A stretch of DNA of 47,760 bases from contig NZ_BMRG01000016.1 of NCBI RefSeq assembly GCF_014648515.1, positions 98,935-146,694 on the forward strand, in the 5' to 3' direction. This stretch comes from Saccharothrix coeruleofusca (GTDB taxonomy: Bacteria > Actinomycetota > Actinomycetes > Mycobacteriales > Pseudonocardiaceae). Positions 37,825-46,944 of the stretch are shown piece by piece. The notes beneath the pieces were generated by a model that saw only the letters and a program-made list of their open reading frames with translations, was not told the DNA's origin and ran no database searches. A program made the translations under genes and the position numbers. Positions within the stretch are counted from its first letter, which is position 1, and every line of letters starts with the position of its first letter.

Positions 37825-38096
37825 GCGACCGCGGGTTGCAGCGCGAGCGCACCGCGCTGGCGTGGCAGCGCACGGCGCTGTCGGCCGCCGTGGCGGCGTT
37901 GCTGTTGCTGCGCAGGGGGATCACCCGTGACGCGCCCCTGGACGTGGTCGCCGGGGCGCTGCTGGTCGGCGTGCTCGCGCTGGCGGCCGTGGCCTCGCGC
38001 GTGCGGCCCGCGGGCTCGGCGCGGTGGTTCCTGCGGCTCAGCGCGGGCGCGGTGGTCGCCGCCGGGGCGTTGACCACCGCGCGACTGCTGCTGTGA
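37821..38096 (+). CDS. DUF202 membrane protein, second of a pair
   Basis: 91 residues with three hydrophobic helices and the signature LQRERTALAWQRTALSAAVA. The GTG start overlaps the stop of the first DUF202 gene by four bases (37821-37824), so the two are translated together and probably form a hetero-oligomer. The same tandem pair is common in actinobacteria. Its stop lies four bases from the convergent lectin gene. Confidence 0.85.
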   Translation: MSDRGLQRERTALAWQRTALSAAVAALLLLRRGITRDAPLDVVAGALLVGVLALAAVASRVRPAGSARWFLRLSAGAVVAAGALTTARLLL

Positions 38097-38100
38097 CCGG

Positions 38101-39282
38101 TCAGCGCCAGGACTTCCAGTACCAGGTCTGGTTCTGCCCACCGTTGCAGGGCCACGCGCCGACTTCGTAGCTCATCGAGCCGTTGGGGTACTCCTGGTCG
38201 AGGCACCAGCCGCTGGCCTCGTTGACCAGCGTCGCGTAGTTGTCGCGGGGCCGGTAGTCGATCCGCCAGCGCTGGTTCGCACCCCCGTTGCACGGGTAGG
38301 CGCCCACTCCGGTGGTCGCCGAGCCGTGGGGGTACTCCTGGTCCAGGCACCAGCCGCTCATCCGGTCGACCACCACGGCGGTGTCCACCCCCACCCAGCG
38401 CGGCGACCAGCGCTGGTTGTCGCCGTTGTTGCAGTCGTGGGCGTTGACGGCCGTGGTGGCGACGCCACCGGGGTAGGCCTGGTCCAGGCACTTGAACGAC
38501 TGGCGGTTGACCAGCATCGGGTCGGTCCCGGCACCGGGGGCCAAGCCGAGGTCGATGTGCCAGTTGTCGTGGTTGGCCGCCTCGACGCGGAACGGCGGGG
38601 TGGACGCCGGGACACCGGTCGCGTGCGAGTCGTCGGAGAACAGCCCACCGCCGATCGCGGTGGGGCTGTAACCCTCGGGGACGGTGGGGACCACCCGGTA
38701 GGTGCCCGCGGGCAGGTCGCTGAAGCCGTAGTACCCCCCTGGGTTGTCGGACTGGCTGGTCGCCGTCCGGTCGACCCGTTCCCCGGAGTCGCCGCGGCCG
38801 ATCAGCGCGACCGCGGTGGCGATACCCGCCTCCGCCTCGGCCCGACGTCCGTCGCGGTCGGCGTCGTCCCACACGAACCCGGTCACCGCGCTGCCGAGCA
38901 TCCCGAAGTGGCCCGCCTTGGACACCGGGGACGCTTCGTCCACCGCGGTCCGCACGGTGGTCGCCGTGGTGGGCCGGTACCCCCTGGCGTCGACCGACAG
39001 CTCGTACTCGCCGAAGGGCAGCCCGGTGAGGTGGAACTCGCCGCGCTCGTCGGTGGTGATCCGGCGGGTCTGCCCGGTGGTCAGGTGGACCACCGTGACC
39101 GGGGCCCCGGCCCGCACGGGCTCCCACGCCTCGCGGCCGCCGTCGTCGACGTGGTCGAACCACACCGCGCCCAGCAGTTCACCGGTTCCGGCGTGCGCGG
39201 GCGCGGTGCCCGCGAGCACCAGCCCGGCCGCGAGCACCGCGGCGGACGCGCGTCTGACCACTGTCGACATCTCGGGCGACAT
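38101..39282 (-). CDS. Secreted protein with SdrD-B-like domains and a ricin-B (QxW)3 lectin module
   Basis: About 393 residues. A signal peptide ends near APAHA-GT. Residues about 35-115 and 120-235 look like Cna-B/SdrD-B-type beta domains (GEFHLTGLPFGEYELSVDA; FVWDDADRDGRRAEAEAGI; GFSDLPAGTYRVVPTVPEGY). Residues about 265-393 form a beta-trefoil with three NQxW motifs (NQRW, NQRW, NQTW), each preceded by a paired-Cys repeat (CLDQ...C). It should bind carbohydrate outside the cell. There is no catalytic domain or sorting signal, so it acts as a stand-alone adhesin or lectin. The ATG at 39282 follows GGGGAG by eight bases; other ATGs nearby are possible. Confidence 0.85.
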   Translation of the reverse strand: MSPEMSTVVRRASAAVLAAGLVLAGTAPAHAGTGELLGAVWFDHVDDGGREAWEPVRAGAPVTVVHLTTGQTRRITTDERGEFHLTGLPFGEYELSVDARGYRPTTATTVRTAVDEASPVSKAGHFGMLGSAVTGFVWDDADRDGRRAEAEAGIATAVALIGRGDSGERVDRTATSQSDNPGGYYGFSDLPAGTYRVVPTVPEGYSPTAIGGGLFSDDSHATGVPASTPPFRVEAANHDNWHIDLGLAPGAGTDPMLVNRQSFKCLDQAYPGGVATTAVNAHDCNNGDNQRWSPRWVGVDTAVVVDRMSGWCLDQEYPHGSATTGVGAYPCNGGANQRWRIDYRPRDNYATLVNEASGWCLDQEYPNGSMSYEVGAWPCNGGQNQTWYWKSWR

Positions 39283-39382
39283 CTCGGGTTCTCCCCCCAT
39301 GAGCACTGCGCTGGAGCTGAGCGCTGACCGGGGAGGAGGGTAGCCCCCGCGTCAGCGCCACTCCCCGGCGATACTGGACCGC

Positions 39383-39667
39383 GTGACGACGAAGCGGCCC
39401 CGGCTGGAGATCGAGTACTGCACGCAGTGCCGGTGGCTGCTGCGCGCCGGGTGGACCGCGCAGGAGCTGCTGACGACGTTCACCACCGAGCTGGGCGAGG
39501 TCGCGCTCGTCCCCGGCACCGGTGGCGTCTTCGACATCCGGGTGGACGGCGAGGTGATCTGGTCGCGCGAGGAGCGCGGCGGCTTCCCCGAGCTGGCCGC
39601 GCTCAAGCGGTTGGTGCGCGACCGCATCGCCCCCGACCGGGACCTCGGGCACAGCGACCGGCGCTGA
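39383..39667 (+). CDS. SelW/SelT/SelH-like (Rdx family) protein, Cys form
   Basis: 94 residues with the thioredoxin-like Rdx fold: IEYCTQCRWLLRAGWTAQEL carries C-T-Q-C where eukaryotic SelW has C-x-x-Sec, and VFDIRVDGEVIWSREERGGF is the second conserved block. It is presumably a thiol redox protein with an unknown partner. The GTG at 39383 has no Shine-Dalgarno sequence, and GATACT lies seven bases upstream, suggesting a leaderless transcript. It is divergent from the lectin gene and followed by the SGNH hydrolase after 82 bases. Confidence 0.88.
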   Translation: MTTKRPRLEIEYCTQCRWLLRAGWTAQELLTTFTTELGEVALVPGTGGVFDIRVDGEVIWSREERGGFPELAALKRLVRDRIAPDRDLGHSDRR

Positions 39668-39749
39668 GCGCGCCCGCCACGCCCGAGGCGGGCGGCGGAC
39701 CGGGGCCCACCTATCCTGGACGCCACGTCCAGCGGGGGAGGCACCAGCA

Positions 39750-40511
39750 GTGCGATACGTGGCCATCGGCGACAGCTTCACCGAGGGGGTCGGCGACGAA
39801 CTGCCCGACGGCTCGCCCCGAGGCTGGGCGGACCTGGTCGCGGCGGGGCTGGCGAGCGCGCTGGGGCAGACCGTGCAGTACGCCAACCTCGCCATCCGGG
39901 GCAGGCTGCTCGAACCCATCGTCACCGAGCAGCTCGACGCGGCGCTGGCGCTGTCCCCCGCGCCGACGCTGATCTCGCTCAACGGCGGTGGCAACGACAT
40001 GATGCGCCCCGGCATGGACGAGCGGCAGCTGGTGGCGCTGACCGAGCGGGCGGTGCGGCGGTGCGCCGACGCGGGTGTGCGGCTGCTGCTGCTCAGCGGC
40101 GCCGACCCCTCGGCCAGGCTGCCGTTCGGGCGCACCGTGCACCGCCGGGGCGCCGCGCTGACCAAGGCGGTCGCCGAGCTGGCGGACCGCCACGACCTGC
40201 TGTTCGTGGACATGTTCAACGACGTCGAGATCCGGCGGGCCGCCTACTGGTCGCCGGACCGGCTGCACCTCAACGCCGCGGGCCACCAGCGGGTCGCCTC
40301 GCGGGTGCTCGACGCCCTCGGGCACCCCACGACCGCGCACGCCATCGCCCCCGGACCGGTCGACCGGCGCACGCTGTCCGCCGAGGCCCGGTACTACCGC
40401 GAGCACGTGCTGCCCTGGCTGACCCGCAGGCTGCGCCGCCGCTCGTCGGGGGACGGCCGGACGGGCAAGCACGTCACCTGGACGCCGGTCGAGGCCCTGC
40501 CGCGGGTCTGA
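39750..40511 (+). CDS. SGNH/GDSL hydrolase
   Basis: 253 residues with no signal peptide. All four SGNH blocks are visible: GDSFTEG (catalytic Ser9), Gly in ANLAIRGR, N82 in NGGGNDMM, and D170-x-x-H173 in SPDRLHLNAAGH. It should hydrolyse an ester (lipase, esterase or deacetylase type) in the cytoplasm; the substrate is unknown. GTG start with GGGGGAGG upstream. After about residue 200 there is a basic helical tail (YYREHVLPWLTRRLRRRSSG) seen in many actinobacterial members. Confidence 0.9.
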   Translation: MRYVAIGDSFTEGVGDELPDGSPRGWADLVAAGLASALGQTVQYANLAIRGRLLEPIVTEQLDAALALSPAPTLISLNGGGNDMMRPGMDERQLVALTERAVRRCADAGVRLLLLSGADPSARLPFGRTVHRRGAALTKAVAELADRHDLLFVDMFNDVEIRRAAYWSPDRLHLNAAGHQRVASRVLDALGHPTTAHAIAPGPVDRRTLSAEARYYREHVLPWLTRRLRRRSSGDGRTGKHVTWTPVEALPRV

Positions 40512-40542
40512 GCCCTCCGCTCGCGGCTGCCGCACCGCGGAC

Positions 40543-42150
40543 CTAATCCTCGTCCTCCGCCAACCACGGTGGCCGGAACTCGCCCGTGCGAGGTCCCACC
40601 AGCCGCCGCATCAGGTCCCGGACCTCCGCCTCGCTCCGCGCGGCCTCGGCCATCAGGTCCCGCCAGTAGTTCGCCACCTGGCGCAGGTAGTCCTGCCAGC
40701 CGACGTCCCCGCTGTCGAAGTCCCGCAGGTCGATCAGGCGCTGGTTGTCGGCCAGCGCGCCCTCGCCGATCTTGTCGTGCTTCATGCCGTAGGCGCTGGA
40801 CTCGGGATTCGCGGTCTTCTCGGAGGAGAACATGTCGTGCTTGTAGCCGATCGCGTTCTCACCCCACGGCTTCGTGGTCTCCAACCCGAACTGCATGTCG
40901 CCGTCGTGGTCCAGCCCCGGCGGTTTGAAGTGGATGAACAGGTGGCCGTGGGCGCCGTCCGGCTTGATCACGTCACCCTCGTGGTGCATCTCCCCCCAGC
41001 CGCCCAGCGCCAGGTTGAGGCCGTAGAGCCGGGAACCGTCCGGGGACAGGTGCGCCTTGTCCAGCAACTGCTTGACGATGTTGCGCGCCCCGATGAGGGT
41101 ACCGCCCTGCTCCTCGAAGGCGCCGAGGGTGCCGTCGGCCCGGTTCTTGCCGATCTTCTGGTCGTGCGTGCCGTACAAGCGGCGCTCCTTGGGGTTCACG
41201 TCCTTCCCCGAACCGCCCGGCTCCATCACGCCCACCCACTCGGGCAGGGCGAACTTGTTCTCGTCCCTGGCTTTGAGCTGGGGGATGCGGACGGTGACCC
41301 GGCCACCGTGCGCCAGCGCCCTGGCCACGTCCCCTTCGATGTAGTCCACGTGCGCGCCCTGCTCCTTGTTGTAGACCTTCAGGCCGTTCTGCATGAGCAG
41401 GAAGATGCGGCCCAGGACCTCCTGCGAGCGCTTGACCCTGTCGGCGTGGGACGGCTTGCTGCCCGGCAGCGGCGCGTTGGGCACCAGCGTTCTCACGAAG
41501 GCGTCGCTGATCTGGGTGTTCTGCTCCGTCGTGACACGTTCGCGCTCCTCCGCGCTCAACCCGGCGGGGTGGCGCAGGCGCAGCGACCTGCCCAGGACGT
41601 AGGCGGGGGACCTGCGCACCTTCTCGGGCTGCCCCGGCGTGCCGTGGGTGTCCCACGCGATGGTCGCGACCAGCAGCCGCTTGCCCGCCCCCTGGTGCAG
41701 CCAGCCGCTGTAGTCCTCGGCGGCGTAGTAGGCCCGCGCGGCGTCGTAGCCGCCCACTTCGACGGTGTCGAGCCACTGCGGGTCGCAGCGGCGGATCGCG
41801 CTCAGCTCGCTGTCGCTGAACAGCGGTCCGTTCTTGACCCGCGCCCGCAGCGCTTCGCGGATGCGGTGGTCGGCGACGAACCCGGACTCGTTCGCACCGA
41901 TCAGCGACCGGGTCAGCGCCGTCCGCGCCCGCGTCTGATCGAGCCGGTCCGGGGGCTCACCGCCCTCGGCGACCCGCTGGACGAACCGGGTGGCGGCCAG
42001 GTTGCCCGCGCTGCGCTGCAGGTCGAGCAGCCTGGCGGCGGTCGGGCCCGCGGACGGCGACGAGCCAGGGTCGTCCCGGTCCGGCGACCTGCGGACCGGT
42101 GTCCGCGGGGGCCGTTCCCCCTCACCCGCGCGGTCCTGCCTCGAATGCAC
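40543..42150 (-). CDS. Large protein with N-terminal LQRxAGN motif; eCIS-cargo-like, unknown C-terminal function
   Basis: About 535 residues. A disordered Arg/Pro-rich start is followed at residues 41-59 by LLDLQRSAGNLAATRFVQR. This motif type (LQRxAGNxAxxxxVQR) is frequent at the N-terminus of DUF4157-type and other proteins encoded near extracellular contractile injection systems in actinobacteria. The rest is a soluble, mixed alpha/beta region of unrecognised family, with a His-rich stretch GEMHHEGDVIKPDGAHGHLF that could bind metal. No signal peptide, no membrane segment. The GTG at 42150 has GGGAGG about nine bases upstream; a GTG at 42159 is the alternative. No injection-system structural genes lie in this window. 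It is divergent from htpG. Confidence 0.72.
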   Translation of the reverse strand: MHSRQDRAGEGERPPRTPVRRSPDRDDPGSSPSAGPTAARLLDLQRSAGNLAATRFVQRVAEGGEPPDRLDQTRARTALTRSLIGANESGFVADHRIREALRARVKNGPLFSDSELSAIRRCDPQWLDTVEVGGYDAARAYYAAEDYSGWLHQGAGKRLLVATIAWDTHGTPGQPEKVRRSPAYVLGRSLRLRHPAGLSAEERERVTTEQNTQISDAFVRTLVPNAPLPGSKPSHADRVKRSQEVLGRIFLLMQNGLKVYNKEQGAHVDYIEGDVARALAHGGRVTVRIPQLKARDENKFALPEWVGVMEPGGSGKDVNPKERRLYGTHDQKIGKNRADGTLGAFEEQGGTLIGARNIVKQLLDKAHLSPDGSRLYGLNLALGGWGEMHHEGDVIKPDGAHGHLFIHFKPPGLDHDGDMQFGLETTKPWGENAIGYKHDMFSSEKTANPESSAYGMKHDKIGEGALADNQRLIDLRDFDSGDVGWQDYLRQVANYWRDLMAEAARSEAEVRDLMRRLVGPRTGEFRPPWLAEDED

Positions 42151-42350
42151 CGGCACCACCCTCCCGGTCGTCGCGGTCCCCCGGTCCGACGCTAGGACCG
42201 CGCGGCCGCGCGGGCAGCGGCGGTGGGGGCAGCGTCGGGGCGGACCGGTTGCCCTCCCGCACCGCTCGGCCCGCCCGCGTCCTCAACCGGGCAACGGACC
42301 GCCGCTGGATACGATGTGGGGTCGACGAGGGCCGGACAGAGAGGAAGAAC

Positions 42351-44225
42351 GTGGAAACGCTCGAGTTCCAGTCAGAGGCGCGTCAGCTGCTCCAGCTGAT
42401 GATCCACTCGATCTACTCGAACAAGGACACGTTCCTGCGCGAACTGGTGTCCAACGCCTCCGACGCGCTGGACAAGCTCAGGCTGGAGACCTTCCGCGAC
42501 AAGGACCTGACCGCGGACACCTCCGACCTGCACATCGCCATCGACGTCGACCGCGAGCAGCGCACCCTGACCGTGCGCGACAACGGCATCGGCATGACCC
42601 GCGACGAGGTGATCGGGCTGATCGGCACCATCGCCAAGTCCGGCACCGCGGAGTTCCTGCGCAAGCTGCGGGAGTCCCAGGACGCGGCGGGCTCGCAGGA
42701 CCTCATCGGCCAGTTCGGCATCGGCTTCTACTCCACGTTCATGGTCGCCGACCGGGTCACCCTGGTGACCAGGCACCCGCGCTCGGCCGAGGGCGTGCGG
42801 TGGGAGTCCACCGGCGAGAGCACCTACACCATCGAGGACGTCGCCGACGCGCCGCAGGGCACCTCGGTCACCCTGCACCTCAAGCCCGCCGACGCCGAGG
42901 ACAACCTCCCCGACTACACCTCGACGGCGAAGATCACCGAGATCGTCAAGCGCTACGCCGACTTCATCACCTGGCCGATCAGGCTGCTGCCCGAGCGGGG
43001 CGAGGACGGCGAGCCGAAGACGGTCAACTCCCGCAAGGCGCTGTGGGCCCGGCCCTCCAGCGAGGTCACCGAGGACGAGTACGCCGAGTTCTACCGGCAC
43101 GTCAGCCACGACTGGAACAAGCCGCTGGAAACCATCCGGATGCAGGCGGAGGGGACCTTCGAGTACCAGGCGCTGCTGTTCATCCCCTCCCAGGCGCCGA
43201 TCGACCTGTTCATGCGGGACGCCAAGCGCGGTGTGCAGCTCTACGTCAAGCGCGTCTTCATCATGGACGATTGCGAAGAGCTGATGCCGGAGTACCTGCG
43301 CTTCGTCAAGGGCGTGGTGGACGCGCAGGACCTGTCGCTGAACGTGTCGCGGGAGATCCTCCAGCAGGACCGCCAGATCCAGCTGATGCGCCGCAGGCTG
43401 GTGAAGAAGGTGCTGTCCACGGTCAAGACCATGATGACCGAGCGCCCGGAGGACTACGCGACGTTCTGGCGCGAGTTCGGCCGCGCGGTCAAGGAGGGTC
43501 TGCTCAACGACGTCGAGAACCGCGACGCGATCCTCGCCGTGTGCTCGTTCCACTCCACTCACGACGCCGAGGGGCAGACCACGCTCGCGCAGTACGTGGA
43601 GCGGATGAAGCAGGACCAGCAGCACATCTACTACATGACCGGCGAGTCGCGCGTCGCCGTGGAGAACTCGCCGCACCTGGAGGCGCTGCGCGCCAAGGGT
43701 TACGAGGTGCTGGTGCTGACCGACCCGGTGGACGAGATGTGGGTCGACGCGGTGCCGGAGTTCGACGGCAAGCAGTTCCAGTCGGTCGCCAAGGGCCAGG
43801 TCGACCTGGAGACCGAGGAGGAGAAGGCGCAGGCGCAGGAACGCGAGAAGGACTTCGCCGACCTGCTGGCGTGGATGACCACGGCGCTGGAGGAGAAGGT
43901 CAAGCAGGTGCGGCTGTCCTCCCGGCTGACCACCTCCCCCGCCTGCGTGGTCGGCGACGCCCACGACCTGACCCCGACGCTGGAGAAGATGTACCGCGCG
44001 ATGGGGCAGGAGCTCCCGCCGGTCAAGCGCATCCTGGAGCTGAACCCGACCCACCCGCTGGTGACCGGGCTGCACAAGGCCTTCACCGAGCGCGAGGACC
44101 GCGCCGGGCTGGCCGAGACCGTCGAACTGCTGCACGGCATGGCACTGCTGGCCGAGGGCGGCGAACTGGCCGACCCGTCCCGGTTCGTGCGGGTGCTGTC
44201 GGAGCACCTGCAGCGCTCGCTCTGA
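42351..44225 (+). CDS. htpG: Molecular chaperone HtpG (Hsp90)
   Basis: 624 residues, full length for bacterial Hsp90. GHKL ATPase domain: [38 protein letters not shown] (ATP-binding Glu/Asn), [20 protein letters not shown], and [15 protein letters not shown] lid region. Middle domain: [20 protein letters not shown] and [15 protein letters not shown], with the catalytic Arg. C-terminal dimerisation helices end [11 protein letters not shown]. It folds and stabilises client proteins in the cytoplasm in an ATP-driven cycle. The GTG at 42351 follows AGAGGAAG. I see no HAIR or CIRCE element in the 200 bases upstream. A strong terminator follows. Confidence 0.97.
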
Positions 44226-44235
44226 CTTCGGGACC

Positions 44236-44270
44236 GCGTGGAGCCCTCGCCTGCCATGAGGGCTCCACGC
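44236..44270 (+). terminator. Strong 13-bp stem terminator of htpG
   Basis: GCGTGGAGCCCTC (44236-44248) and GAGGGCTCCACGC (44258-44270) are perfect reverse complements around nine bases, starting ten bases after the htpG stop, followed by CGGACTCTTCCT. A classic stable intrinsic hairpin without a U-tract. Confidence 0.85.
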
Positions 44271-44439
44271 CGGACTCTTCCTGTGATCTGGCGCATGTTG
44301 AGATTACCTGACATCTGGTCGGAAAATTCCCGCCCGATCGACTCCTCGGGTATACACCTCGGGTGAACAGGGCGGGGACGCCGACCACAGTGGAGCGTCG
44401 TCCCCGCCTCCGGTTCTCGTCCGAGGGGGCTTTCGCGGC

Positions 44440-45079
44440 ATGAGCTTCTGGGAGTTCGTGGCCGACCGGTGGGACCGGTTGCTCGCCGAATCCCTGCTGC
44501 ACCTCAGCGCCGTGGTGCAGTGCACGCTGCTGGCCGCGCTGATCGGCGTGGCGATCGGCCTGGTGGTCTACCGCAGTCCGCTGGGCTCGGCCGCCGCGAC
44601 CGCGTTGACCAGCGCGATCCTGACCATCCCGTCGTTCGCGCTGCTGGGTCTGCTGATCCCGGTGCTGGGCTTGGGCGCGCCGCCGACGGTGGTCGCGCTG
44701 GTGCTCTACGGACTGCTGCCGATCGTGCGCAACACCATCGTGGGACTGGGCGGGGTCGACGCCGCGGTGCGCGACGCCGCGCGCGGTGTGGGCATGAGCA
44801 GGCTCGGCGTGCTGACCAGGGTCGAGCTGCGGCTGGCCTGGCCCGCGATCCTGACCGGGATGCGGGTGGCCGCGCAGATGCTGATGGGCATCGCCGCGAT
44901 CGCCGCCTACGCCCGCGGCCCCGGCCTGGGCGTGGAGATCTTCGCGGGCCTGACCAGGGCGGGCAGCGCCAACGCCACCAACCAGGCGATCGCCGGGACG
45001 CTCGGCGTCGTCGTCCTCGCGCTGGCCCTGGACGGGGTCTTCGCGCTGATCGGCCGCTACACCATCGCTAGGGGGATCC

Positions 45080-45090
<11 letters not shown>
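44440..45090 (+). CDS. Osmoprotectant (quaternary amine) ABC transporter permease, OpuCB/ProW type
   Basis: 216 residues, five or six membrane helices. Family motifs: TIPSFALLGLLIPVLGLG, LYGLLPIVRNTIVGLGGVD and the coupling loop VRDAARGVGMSRLGVLTRVE. Together with the next three overlapping genes it forms a glycine betaine/carnitine/choline/proline betaine-type importer used for osmotic balance. Upstream, 44271-44439 is relatively A/T-rich and contains GGGTAT (44348-44353), which resembles SigB-type -10 boxes; no matching -35 is obvious. The ATG at 44440 has GAGGGGG about 12 bases before it. Confidence 0.9.
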
Positions 45091-46188
<1,098 letters not shown>

Positions 46189-46192
<4 letters not shown>

Positions 46193-46944
46193 CCGCGGCG
46201 GTGACCCGGCGGGACCGCGCCGACCGGCTCCGGCTGCTGGCCCAGCCCATCGCCGTGGTCGTGCTCGTCGGCGGGGTGCTGGCCTGGGCGTTCAGCACCG
46301 ACCTCGACTCGATCGAGGCGCAGAGCATCAACGCCTCGACCCTGCTGTCGGTCACCTGGGACCACCTGCTGATCAGCTTCGCGGTGACCGGGCTGGTGCT
46401 GGTGGTGGCCGTGCCGCTGGGGGTGCTGCTGACCCGGCGCTGGGCCCGCCGCGCGGCACCGGTGTTCCTCGGCATCGCCACGATCGGCCAGGCATCCCCC
46501 GCCATCGGCGTGCTGGTGCTGTTCTTCCTGGCCTCGGGCATGGAGGGGATGTGGGCGGCGGTGCTGCCGATCGCCTTCTACACGCTGCTGCCGGTGCTGC
46601 GCAACACCGTGGTGGGCCTGCAGGGCGTGGACCCGGCGCTGGTCGACGCCGGGCGCGGCATCGGCATGTCCAGCGCGGCCGTGCTGCGCCGCGTCGAGCT
46701 GCCGCTGGCCGTGCCGATGATCCTGGCCGGGCTGCGCACCGCGCTGGTGCACGCGGTCGGCGTGGCGACCCTGGCGGTGTTCGTCAACGGCGGCGGGCTC
46801 GGCCTGCTCATCGACACCGGTTACAAGCTCGCGCGAGTGCCCGTGCTGGTCACCGGCGCGGTGCTGGCCGTGGGCCTGGCGCTGCTGGTGGACTGGCTGG
46901 GCGCGGTCGCCGAGACCTACCTGGGACCGAAGGGGCTGCGATGA
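46189..46944 (+). CDS. Osmoprotectant ABC transporter permease, OpuCD/ProW type
   Basis: 251 residues, about six membrane helices. Motifs parallel the first permease: FLGIATIGQASPAIGVLVLF, FYTLLPVLRNTVVGLQGVD and ALVDAGRGIGMSSAAVLRRV. A soluble-looking loop near residues 35-55 (FSTDLDSIEAQSINASTLLS) follows the first helix and is typical of this partner. The GTG start overlaps the ATPase stop by four bases, and its stop overlaps the binding-protein start by four (ATGA). Confidence 0.9.

Noticed and set aside
42160-42350. Heat-shock operator (CIRCE or HAIR) upstream of htpG
   Set aside because: No TTAGCACTC-N9-GAGTGCTAA-like or CTTGAGT-N7-ACTCAAG-like dyad is visible in the 190 bases upstream.
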